Below, in pieces: positions 1 to 5,276 of a stretch of DNA of 5,335 nt. Every line of letters begins with the position of its first letter. Positions within the stretch are counted from its first letter, which is position 1. The stretch is from assembly GCA_948468325.1 (NCBI GenBank), contig CAOKHR010000181.1, positions 1-5,335 of the forward strand, read 5' to 3'. Position numbers and translations under genes: made by a program. Origin of the DNA: an uncultured Lachnospiraceae bacterium. Its GTDB lineage: Bacteria; Bacillota; Clostridia; Lachnospirales; Lachnospiraceae. The notes under the pieces are model-generated. The model had not been told where the DNA came from. It ran no database searches and saw only the letters and a list, made by a program, of their open reading frames with translations.

Positions 1-308
1 TTCTTGTCCAGGTTCTCTTCTTTCTGCACGATACGTCTTTCATTACGCTGGATTTCAGCCCTTCGCTCACGGATTTCTCTGTCCAAATCATTTTTGCTTT
101 TAATTGTCTCTTCTTTGACTTCCAACAGAGTTTCCCTCTTCTTCGTCTCGGCCGTTTTTACTGCTTCATCAATGATTTCTCTGGCTTTTTCTTCCGCACT
201 TCCGATTTTCTGTTCTACAACCTTTTTGCGGTAAGCCGTTGTCACCAGATAAGTAACCGGCACAGCAATCACAAGCGTGACTATCACAGCAATAACTACT
301 TCTAGCAC
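1..308 (-). CDS. rny: Ribonuclease Y, N-terminal part (runs off the left edge)
   Basis: Only the first 102 codons lie in the window. They read as a short N-terminus, one membrane helix (about residues 4-25, VVIAVIVTLVIAV...), a basic stop-transfer segment (YRKK, 26-29), then a long charged Glu/Lys/Arg-rich stretch predicted to be coiled coil. This is the standard N-terminus of RNase Y, a membrane-anchored endoribonuclease of about 520 residues that starts mRNA decay in Firmicutes. Its KH and HD catalytic domains would lie beyond the edge and cannot be seen. The start is GTG at 308-306: AGGAGG lies 7 nt upstream, and no ATG in frame explains the conserved N-terminus. The position downstream of recA-recX is the usual order in Clostridia. 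It has its own promoter upstream. The identification rests on domain layout plus synteny, not on catalytic residues. Confidence 0.9.
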   Translation of the reverse strand, partial: MLEVVIAVIVTLVIAVPVTYLVTTAYRKKVVEQKIGSAEEKAREIIDEAVKTAETKKRETLLEVKEETIKSKNDLDREIRERRAEIQRNERRIVQKEENLDK

Positions 309-315
309 AGGAACA

Positions 316-321
316 CCTCCT
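316..321 (-). promoter_or_regulatory. Ribosome binding site that fixes the GTG start of rny
   Basis: On the minus strand AGGAGG occupies 321-316, 7 nt before GTG (308-306). A full-consensus site at ideal spacing is what makes GTG the credible start. Confidence 0.85.
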
Positions 322-385
322 TTATTCAATTTTCATTGTACATATAACAAAACATAGTCCATCTGTCATAATTAACAACATTTAA

Positions 386-414
386 ATTTTAAACTTTATT
401 CTAAAGTATGTCAA
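386..414 (-). promoter_or_regulatory. Sigma-A-type promoter of rny
   Basis: On the minus strand a perfect -35 box TTGACA (414-409) is separated by exactly 17 nt from a -10 box TAAAAT (391-386, five of six consensus bases). Transcription would start near 379, giving a 5' leader of about 70 nt before the rny GTG start. The promoter lies downstream of the structured repeat element, so rny can be transcribed independently of recA-recX and of that element. The boxes are seen directly; activity is inferred. Confidence 0.75.
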
Positions 415-439
415 GCATTTTATAAATCATACCTTCCAT

Positions 440-592
440 CGTAGTAACTATTCAGCCTTCGGCTTCATAGTTACGGAATCCGCCCCATTTGGAGTTTGCC
501 TGCGGCAAAGGGGCGAATTCCCTCTTGGCAGAATATACGCGTTCTTACAGACTTTTCAGTAAATGCAAAGTCCTGGGCTGAATAGTTACCCG
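440..592. repeat. Structured inverted-repeat element between recX and rny (MITE-like or structured RNA)
   Basis: The ends are a perfect 14-bp inverted repeat, GTAACTATTCAGCC at 444-457 and its reverse complement at 576-589. A CG/CG pair extends it at 440-441 and 591-592 after a small internal loop. Inside are a 12-position stem with one mismatch (475-486 with 510-521), topped by TTTGCC-TGC-GGCAAA (495-509), and a 6-bp stem GACTTT/AAAGTC (550-555 with 567-572). ATAGTTAC at 467-474 is a third, inverted copy of the outer arm that can pair with 444-451 instead. No open reading frame or U-tract is present, so it is neither a gene nor an ordinary intrinsic terminator. The right arm contains the recX stop codon (588-586). 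Size, inverted ends and lack of coding capacity fit a small non-autonomous mobile element or a REP-like structured repeat. Whether it is multicopy cannot be tested here. Confidence 0.75.
444..474. repeat. Local hairpin that competes with the outer stem of the element
   Basis: GTAACTAT (444-451) pairs with ATAGTTAC (467-474), and AGCC (454-457) pairs with GGCT (461-464) around a TTC loop. A 2x2 internal loop separates the two helices, giving 12 base pairs in 31 nt. Since 444-457 is also the left arm of the perfect 14-bp outer repeat, the two pairings exclude each other. Confidence 0.7.
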
Positions 593-1203
593 TCATACCC
601 TCTGTTCATTACGGCCAAAATATCAGAACTTTGAAAACCTCTGCGCATCAGAAACTGGTAAATTCTGCGGTATTCATTGCGGTCTGCCGAATCCGGACAG
701 AAATTTTTCTTTTCCAACAGCCTGTATATCTGCTCTCTTTCATCTGCGGCAAATTCTTCTTCCATACAGCGCTCAATCATATCTTTTTGTACACCGCGCT
801 GCATCAAGTCTCTTTTTAATCGCGTTTTGCTGCGCTTATCCTGATGAAAACGGATAAATGTCCTGGCATACCGTTCGTCATCCAGATAATGATATTTTTT
901 GACATAGGATATTGCATCTTCCACTGCTTCAGACGGATATGCGCTCTGCAAAAGCTTCTCCCGAAGCTGGTATTCTGTCCTCTCCTGCCGCTCCAGTAAA
1001 TGCATTGCCCGCTTTACCGCACGCTTTCCGATTACTTCATGCAGCATATGCTGATACTGTTCTTCCGATAACTCTGCCCCTTTCGCCAGAGAAAGCTCAT
1101 TTGCCTCACCGCGGTACAGCCATAAACTGAAATTCCCGTTTAAACAGATTTCTATCCGGCCTTTATCGGCTGTTTTGTATTCCGTGACTATATACTGCAT
1201 CAT
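586..1203 (-). CDS. recX: Regulatory protein RecX, modulator of RecA
   Basis: This 205-residue protein matches the RecX family, small all-helical proteins that bind the RecA filament and limit its extension and activities. The N-terminal 60 residues are a variable extension, as in other Firmicute RecX proteins. Three three-helix repeats follow, at roughly 61-104, 105-150 and 155-200. The family signature is clear around 106-114 (YLDDERYAR) and continues through a KTRLKRDLMQRGV segment. The gene overlaps recA by 4 nt (ATGA, 1203-1200), implying translational coupling; the recA tail before it has no strong ribosome binding site. A second ATG follows immediately (1200-1198), so the protein may start one residue later. 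Its expression should follow the LexA-controlled recA promoter. The stop codon TAA (588-586) lies inside the arm of the structured repeat, so the last residues and terminator region may have been altered by that element. Confidence 0.93.
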   Translation of the reverse strand: MMQYIVTEYKTADKGRIEICLNGNFSLWLYRGEANELSLAKGAELSEEQYQHMLHEVIGKRAVKRAMHLLERQERTEYQLREKLLQSAYPSEAVEDAISYVKKYHYLDDERYARTFIRFHQDKRSKTRLKRDLMQRGVQKDMIERCMEEEFAADEREQIYRLLEKKNFCPDSADRNEYRRIYQFLMRRGFQSSDILAVMNRGYDG

Positions 1204-2294
1204 GCTTTTTCTTCTGTCTTCTTTTCTTCTGCTTTCTCTTCGGCCGGCGTCTCTTCGGCAGATTCATCCAGATTATAATGTGCACGGACTTTCTCTTCCA
1301 CTTCACTGCAAATCTGGGGATGGTCTTTCAGATACTGTTTGGCATTCTCACGTCCCTGCCCGATCTTCTCTCCATTGTACGCATACCATGCGCCCGATTT
1401 ATTTATGACATTGCAGTCCGCTGCAAGGTCAATCAGATCACCTTCTCTGGAAATTCCCTGCCCGAATACAATATCAAATTCTGCTTCACGAAACGGCGGC
1501 GCCACTTTATTCTTTACAACCTTGATACGCGTATGGTTCCCGACAATTTCTCCCGCCTGTTTTAAGGCCTCAATTCTTCTTACATCCAGCCGCACAGAAG
1601 AATAAAACTTCAATGCACGGCCGCCGGTTGTCGTCTCCGGATTGCCAAACATAACACCTACTTTTTCACGAAGCTGATTGATAAAAAGAACGATGCAGTT
1701 GGTCTTGCTGATGACAGACGTAAGCTTTCTAAGCGCCTGTGACATCAGTCTTGCCTGAAGTCCGACATGGGAATCCCCCATATCACCGTCAATCTCTGCT
1801 TTGGGCACAAGTGCGGCCACAGAATCCACGATTACAATATCCACTGCACCGGAACGCACCATCGTCTCTGTGATTTCCAGCGCCTGCTCACCGCTGTCCG
1901 GCTGAGAAATATAAAGATTGTCAATATCCACGCCAATATTCTTCGCATATACCGGATCAAGCGCATGTTCCGCGTCGATAAATCCGGCAATGCCTCCCAT
2001 CTTCTGCACTTCCGCAACAACATGCAGAGCCACCGTTGTCTTTCCGCTTGATTCCGGTCCGTAGATTTCAATCACACGTCCCTTGGGAAGTCCTCCGATT
2101 CCAAGCGCAAGATCCAGACTCAGACAGCCGGTCGGAACGGCATCCACGTTCATCCGTCTGGCAGATTCGCCCAGTTTCATAATAGAGCCTTTTCCATACT
2201 GTTTCTCAATATGCGAAATCGCAGCGTCTAATGCTTTTTTCTTATCGTCCTGATTTTCTATTTTTTTCACTTCTTTTTTGTCTTCTTTTGCCAT
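1200..2294 (-). CDS. recA: Recombinase RecA
   Basis: RecA binds single-stranded DNA as an ATP-dependent filament, catalyses strand exchange in homologous recombination, and triggers LexA self-cleavage in the SOS response. The 364-residue product has all hallmarks: Walker A GPESSGKTT (79-87), the catalytic Glu in DAEHALDP (E109), Walker B IVIVDS (153-158), the L1 region near residues 165-178, and the conserved FINQLREKVGVMFGNPETTTGG segment with L2 (about 204-225). The N-terminus carries some 13 extra Lys/Glu-rich residues compared with E. coli RecA, and the C-terminal tail after about residue 338 is low-complexity Glu/Lys/Ala, an acidic tail typical of the family. The ATG (2294-2292) has AAAGGAG 6 nt upstream. 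A LexA box and promoter lie just ahead, and recX overlaps the 3' end. The gene appears intact. Confidence 0.98.
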   Translation of the reverse strand: MAKEDKKEVKKIENQDDKKKALDAAISHIEKQYGKGSIMKLGESARRMNVDAVPTGCLSLDLALGIGGLPKGRVIEIYGPESSGKTTVALHVVAEVQKMGGIAGFIDAEHALDPVYAKNIGVDIDNLYISQPDSGEQALEITETMVRSGAVDIVIVDSVAALVPKAEIDGDMGDSHVGLQARLMSQALRKLTSVISKTNCIVLFINQLREKVGVMFGNPETTTGGRALKFYSSVRLDVRRIEALKQAGEIVGNHTRIKVVKNKVAPPFREAEFDIVFGQGISREGDLIDLAADCNVINKSGAWYAYNGEKIGQGRENAKQYLKDHPQICSEVEEKVRAHYNLDESAEETPAEEKAEEKKTEEKA

Positions 2295-2310
2295 ATGATT
2301 CTCCTTTATG

Positions 2311-2324
2311 CAAACTTATGTTCG
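2311..2324 (-). promoter_or_regulatory. LexA (SOS) operator in front of recA
   Basis: The minus strand reads CGAACATAAGTTTG, matching 13 of 14 positions of the Gram-positive LexA/DinR consensus CGAACRNRYGTTYG; only the Y at position 9 is A. It sits between the predicted -10 box and the recA ribosome binding site (2307-2301), where bound LexA would block transcription. This implies DNA-damage induction of recA and the coupled recX. Confidence 0.88.
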
Positions 2325-2337
2325 TTTTCTTGTTATA

Positions 2338-2366
2338 ATAGTAGTATACTTTCCTCAAAAAGTCAA
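2338..2366 (-). promoter_or_regulatory. Probable sigma-A promoter of recA-recX
   Basis: On the minus strand TTGACT (2366-2361, five of six consensus bases) is followed after 17 nt by TACTAT (2343-2338, four of six). Two alternative -10 boxes overlap the area: TATTAT at 2340-2335 with a 20-nt spacer, and TATACT at 2348-2343 with a 12-nt spacer. The exact start is therefore uncertain, but it should be near 2331, putting the LexA box at about +8 to +21. Confidence 0.6.
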
Positions 2367-2470
2367 TCGAAATTTTTAATATTTTAATATTAGGGGATTT
2401 AAATCTTCAGTTTACCGGCAGACACGCGGTTTGGAACTCTGCGTATACCCCTGTAAATACGGGTATGTGA

Positions 2471-2511
2471 TAAAAAGAAAAAAGACAGCCGGTTTCTTTC
2501 CGGCTGTCTTT
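2471..2511 (-). terminator. Intrinsic terminator of the C39 peptidase-prfC-trxA-miniprotein operon
   Basis: A perfect 12-bp stem (2481-2492 with 2500-2511, core GACAGCCGG/CCGGCTGTC) closes a 7-nt loop. On the minus strand it runs straight into a T-rich tract, TTTTTTCTTTTTA (2483-2471). It lies 27 nt after the stop of the miniprotein gene and more than 100 nt before the recA promoter, so it separates the two transcription units. Confidence 0.92.
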
Positions 2512-2537
2512 CAGTATAATTTCTGTTCCTGCTGTTG

Positions 2538-2633
2538 TCAAGCTTTATCCTCTAAACCACATTTGCACAAATAAATGAATAAACCTGTTAAAAATGCCAC
2601 GAACATACCGCCTATAATCTTTTTGCCCATCAT
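2538..2633 (-). CDS. Small membrane protein of 31 residues, function unknown
   Basis: Not assigned to a known family. The frame reads MMGKKIIGGMFVAFLTGLFI followed by YLCKCGLEDKA and a TGA stop. A short basic N-terminus (KK, 4-5) is followed by one hydrophobic helix (about 6-22), a Cys-Lys-Cys motif (23-25), and a charged C-terminus with Glu-Asp-Lys, so a single-pass membrane peptide is likely. AAGGAGG (2646-2640) lies 6 nt from the first ATG (2633-2631) and 9 nt from the second (2630-2628); either start works. Another ATG at 2637 in a different frame is only 2 nt from the ribosome binding site and is less likely. The gene lies 84 nt after trxA and just before the operon terminator, with no convincing promoter of its own, so it is probably cotranscribed with trxA. 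The strong ribosome binding site and membrane-peptide composition support a real gene. A role with thioredoxin is only a guess from position and the two cysteines. Confidence 0.65.
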   Translation of the reverse strand: MMGKKIIGGMFVAFLTGLFIYLCKCGLEDKA

Positions 2634-2717
2634 TCATTTCCTCCTTCGTTTTATTTGTCTAATCTTATTTTACAGCAAAAAAATCGAAAAATAAAGCTGT
2701 TTTTCTTTAAAATTTCC

Positions 2718-3035
2718 TTAACTTTCCTGCATAAATTTTTTCAGTTCTTCTGCCTGCTGCACACCGGAAACACGCTTTACAAACACGCCTTTATCCATCA
2801 GAATAAGAGTCGGAATACTCATAATCTGGTATTTTAGCGCAAGCGCCGCTTCCTCGTCTACATTTACCTTCCCGACTTTCACTTTATCTCCCATTTCCTC
2901 CGCAAACGCATCCAGAATCGGTGACTGCATTTTACACGGCATACACCAGTCTGCCCAAAAATCCAGAATCACCGGAACTTTGCTTGCCAGTACTTCATCC
3001 TCAAAATTATCATTTGTAATTGTTACAATATCCAT
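2718..3035 (-). CDS. trxA: Thioredoxin with an unusual CMPC active site
   Basis: This is a cytoplasmic protein-disulfide reductase of the thioredoxin fold that passes electrons from thioredoxin reductase to enzymes and oxidised proteins. The 105-residue length is normal. Visible marks are the redox motif W-C-M-P-C (30-34), the buried Asp before it (D25), a following Pro (P39), the cis-proline loop S-I-P-T (73-76) and the conserved Gly (G91). There is no signal peptide. The CXXC motif reads CMPC instead of the canonical CGPC, which may shift its redox potential or partner choice. The start ATG follows AAGGAGG (3050-3044) by 8 nt, and the gene begins only 23 nt after the prfC stop, so the two are cotranscribed. 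No thioredoxin reductase gene is adjacent. Assignment to the thioredoxin family is secure; it may be one of several paralogues in the genome, so the symbol is less certain. Confidence 0.92.
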   Translation of the reverse strand: MDIVTITNDNFEDEVLASKVPVILDFWADWCMPCKMQSPILDAFAEEMGDKVKVGKVNVDEEAALALKYQIMSIPTLILMDKGVFVKRVSGVQQAEELKKFMQES

Positions 3036-3058
3036 GTTTAAAGCCTCCTTTTTCTCAT

Positions 3059-4651
3059 TTAATTTCTTCCGAATTCAGAAAGTACAAGCCCTTTATTTCG
3101 CTCTAAAGTCATGCCGACGCTCCACTCATTGACAAAAATTAATAAGGGATTTCCTTTTAAATCCTGAATTTTTTTCATATCGGATGTTCCTGTCAGTTTA
3201 TCCATATCCATCTCTTTGCTCTCAATCCAGCGGATATATTCATGCGGCATATTTTCCAGACGAATCTCCACATTATATTCATTTAAAAGACGATATTTTA
3301 AAACGTCAAACTGCAAGACACCTACTACCCCTACTATGATTTCCTCCATTCCCATTCCGTATTCCTGAAAGATCTGAATCGCTCCTTCCTGGGCAATCTG
3401 CATAATTCCTTTGACAAACTGCTTGCGCTTCATGGTATCAAGCTGCCGCACTCTTGCAAAATGCTCCGGCGCAAAAGTCGGGATGCCTTCAAACTGATAT
3501 GGCTTTGCCGCAGTCGTAATCGTATCTCCAATCGAAAAAATGCCCGGGTCAAATACGCCGATAATATCTCCCGCATAAGCTTCCTCAATAATCTTCCGGT
3601 CCTGGGCCATCATCTGCTGGGGCTGGGACAGTTTGATTTTTTTATTGCCGCCCTGCACATGAATCACTTCCATTCCGGCCGTAAATTTTCCGGAACAAAT
3701 ACGCATAAACGCAATACGGTCCCTGTGGTTTTTATTCATATTGGCCTGAATTTTAAACACAAATGCAGAAAAATCTTCATCAAAAGGGTCCTTTTCGCCC
3801 AGATTGGATTTTCTCGGCAATGGGGAAAACGTCATCTGCAGAAAATGTTTTAAAAATGTTTCCACACCGAAATTTGTAAGCGCCGAACCAAAAAATACCG
3901 GAGACAGCTCTCCCTTTGAGACAAAATCTATGTCAAATTCCGCGCTTGCGCCGTCTAAAAGCTCTGTTTCTTCCATCAGTTTTTGATAGTTTTCTTCACC
4001 GATTTCCTGCAAAAGCGCCTTATCTTCGATAGAAATAACTTTTTCCTGTCCCTCTTTTGTCCCTTTTTTTGTATCGCTGTATAGCATGACTTCTTTTCTG
4101 TTCCTGTCATAAACACCTTTAAAATTTTTACCGGAACCAATCGGCCAGTTAACCGGACAAGTGGCAATTCCAAGCTCTTTTTCAATTTCATCCAGCAGCT
4201 CAAACGTGTCATTGGCGTCTCTGTCCATTTTATTGATAAACGTAAAAATGGGAATGTGCCGCATAACGCATACTTTAAATAATTTCCTTGTCTGGGCCTC
4301 AACACCTTTGGAGCCGTCAATCACCATAACGGCCGAATCTGCCGCCATAAGCGTACGGTACGTATCCTCCGAAAAGTCCTGATGTCCCGGCGTATCCAGT
4401 ATATTGATACAGTATCCCCCATAATTAAACTGCAATACAGAAGATGTTACTGAAATTCCTCTTTCTTTTTCAATTTCCATCCAGTCCGATACTGCATGTC
4501 TTGCCGTTGCTTTTCCTTTTACTGAACCCGCAAGATTAATTGCCCCGCCGTAAAGCAGAAATTTCTCCGTCAGCGTTGTCTTTCCTGCATCCGGATGAGA
4601 TATAATTGCAAATGTTCTTCTTTTCTCAATTTCTTTTCTTAAATCAGCCAA
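3059..4651 (-). CDS. prfC: Peptide chain release factor 3 (RF3), translational GTPase
   Basis: RF3 is a ribosome-dependent GTPase that recycles RF1/RF2 after peptide release and helps quality control of mistranslation. The 530 residues match the usual length of about 529. The GTPase motifs are in order: G1 SHPDAGKTT (18-26), G2 RGISVTSS (64-71), G3 DTPGH (86-90), G4 NKMD (140-143) and G5 GSAL (255-258), followed by the RF3-type beta-barrel and C-terminal domains (FSPLPR, GIMQIAQEGAIQIF and similar). The start is TTG at 4651-4649: GGAGG lies 7 nt upstream, and translation from there gives the conserved N-terminus; the next Met (residue 58) would remove the P-loop. It lies 16 nt after the peptidase stop and 23 nt before trxA, so it is the middle of an operon. 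RF3 is distinguished from EF-G by its length and its SHPDAGKTT and NWPIGSG motifs. Confidence 0.97.
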   Translation of the reverse strand: MADLRKEIEKRRTFAIISHPDAGKTTLTEKFLLYGGAINLAGSVKGKATARHAVSDWMEIEKERGISVTSSVLQFNYGGYCINILDTPGHQDFSEDTYRTLMAADSAVMVIDGSKGVEAQTRKLFKVCVMRHIPIFTFINKMDRDANDTFELLDEIEKELGIATCPVNWPIGSGKNFKGVYDRNRKEVMLYSDTKKGTKEGQEKVISIEDKALLQEIGEENYQKLMEETELLDGASAEFDIDFVSKGELSPVFFGSALTNFGVETFLKHFLQMTFSPLPRKSNLGEKDPFDEDFSAFVFKIQANMNKNHRDRIAFMRICSGKFTAGMEVIHVQGGNKKIKLSQPQQMMAQDRKIIEEAYAGDIIGVFDPGIFSIGDTITTAAKPYQFEGIPTFAPEHFARVRQLDTMKRKQFVKGIMQIAQEGAIQIFQEYGMGMEEIIVGVVGVLQFDVLKYRLLNEYNVEIRLENMPHEYIRWIESKEMDMDKLTGTSDMKKIQDLKGNPLLIFVNEWSVGMTLERNKGLVLSEFGRN

Positions 4652-4655
4652 ATCT

Positions 4656-4660
4656 GTTCC
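4656..4660 (-). promoter_or_regulatory. Ribosome binding site supporting the TTG start of prfC
   Basis: On the minus strand TTTTGGAGG directly follows the peptidase stop codon TAG, and its GGAGG core lies 7 nt (approximately) before TTG (4651-4649). With no usable ATG nearby, this fixes the start of prfC. Confidence 0.8.
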
Positions 4661-4667
4661 TCCAAAA

Positions 4668-5276
4668 CTAATTGATTACTGCTGCCGCCATTTCCCGCTG
4701 TTCTCTGTGCCTTTGCTCCACCAGATTTTTGGGCCAGGCAATCAGCCCATGATTATGCCACGGGTCATTAAAATAATAAGATTTTTCATCGTATCCAACC
4801 AAAAGCATACAATGCTCATTGGAAATCCAGGTAAACACGGAACCGTCAGGCAAATACCACTTAGGCCCCGCAATTGTTTCTTTTAAATCAATACTTGCCC
4901 AGAAAACCACCGGCATATCTTTATCCAGAAAATCGGTCAAAATTCCGGCCATCGGCATCCCTGTAATGTCAACTGCCTGAAATTTCACTTTTTTCTCCGC
5001 AAATACTTTGTTTAATGTTTGTACAATTACCGGAGCATAACAGCCAAAGGAATCCTTATCATAAGGACTCCCCGCAAAACACCGAAAGGGGTTCGGCCCA
5101 TAAAGCCGCCCCTCCCTTTCGTGCATAGATTCTTTTTCCAGATAATTTTCAATAAATTCATCCACAGAAATCGAAATGCCCAGATAATTTAAAAGCATAA
5201 CAGCCGAAACACTCTCGCATCCAGTAGGATAATCTCTTGTCTGATCAATATAAGGAGCATGGATTATTTTTTTCAT
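4668..5276 (-). CDS. C39-family (papain-like) cysteine peptidase homologue
   Basis: The 202-residue protein fits the Peptidase_C39_2 type, a papain-like fold found in bacteriocin-processing and cell-surface peptidases of Firmicutes. The catalytic Cys is in PTGCESVSAVMLLNYLG (C20), preceded by the likely oxyanion-hole Gln (Q12 in YIDQT). The His is in NEHCMLLVGYD (H155) and the Asp in FNDPW (D171), so the triad appears complete. There is no signal peptide or membrane helix: the N-terminus MKKIIHAPYIDQ enters the domain directly, whereas many relatives are secreted or anchored. The ATG overlaps the stop of the upstream membrane protein (ATGA, 5276-5273), and the ribosome binding site is weak (AGGG), suggesting translational coupling. 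prfC starts 16 nt downstream. The substrate is unknown. The two proteins may act together, or this may be the soluble part of a membrane-anchored enzyme. Confidence 0.85.
   Translation of the reverse strand: MKKIIHAPYIDQTRDYPTGCESVSAVMLLNYLGISISVDEFIENYLEKESMHEREGRLYGPNPFRCFAGSPYDKDSFGCYAPVIVQTLNKVFAEKKVKFQAVDITGMPMAGILTDFLDKDMPVVFWASIDLKETIAGPKWYLPDGSVFTWISNEHCMLLVGYDEKSYYFNDPWHNHGLIAWPKNLVEQRHREQREMAAAVIN

Larger units (their letters stand above)
427..599. repeat. 7-bp direct repeat TCATACC flanking the structured element (possible target-site duplication)
   Basis: TCATACC occurs at 427-433 and again at 593-599, on either side of the inverted-repeat element. The copies are not flush with the arms: 10 nt separate the left copy from the 444-457 arm, and 3 nt separate the right arm from the right copy. 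A 7-bp match in this small space could be chance, so calling it a target-site duplication is an inference. It is supported by the clean recX ending that appears when the element plus one copy is removed in silico. Confidence 0.4.

Noticed and set aside
4..234. Plus-strand open frame of 76 codons at the left edge
   Set aside because: It is the antisense shadow of the rny coiled-coil coding region, Ser/Leu-rich as expected from reversed Glu/Lys codons, and has no ribosome binding site.
440..592. The recX-rny element as an intrinsic terminator or CRISPR fragment
   Set aside because: Neither strand has a T-run after the stems, and there are no regularly spaced direct repeats.
631..1605. Several plus-strand frames of 62-95 codons opposite recX and recA
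   Set aside because: They are shadows of two certain genes, with no promoter or ribosome binding site pointing to real expression.
2445..2466. ATACCC/GGGTAT inverted repeat beyond the operon terminator
   Set aside because: A 6-bp stem with a 10-nt loop and no T-tract. It may be chance; nothing else is visible between the terminator and the recA promoter.
2671..2700. ACAGC/GCTGT inverted repeat in the trxA-miniprotein gap, considered as a terminator, and a TAAAAT considered as a -10 box
   Set aside because: The stem is only 5 bp with a loop of about 20 nt of A/T sequence, and no reasonable -35 box sits at proper spacing. Read-through from trxA is more likely.
3461..3853. Plus-strand open frame of 130 codons
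   Set aside because: It lies entirely opposite the conserved RF3 coding sequence and has no recognisable domain or ribosome binding site.
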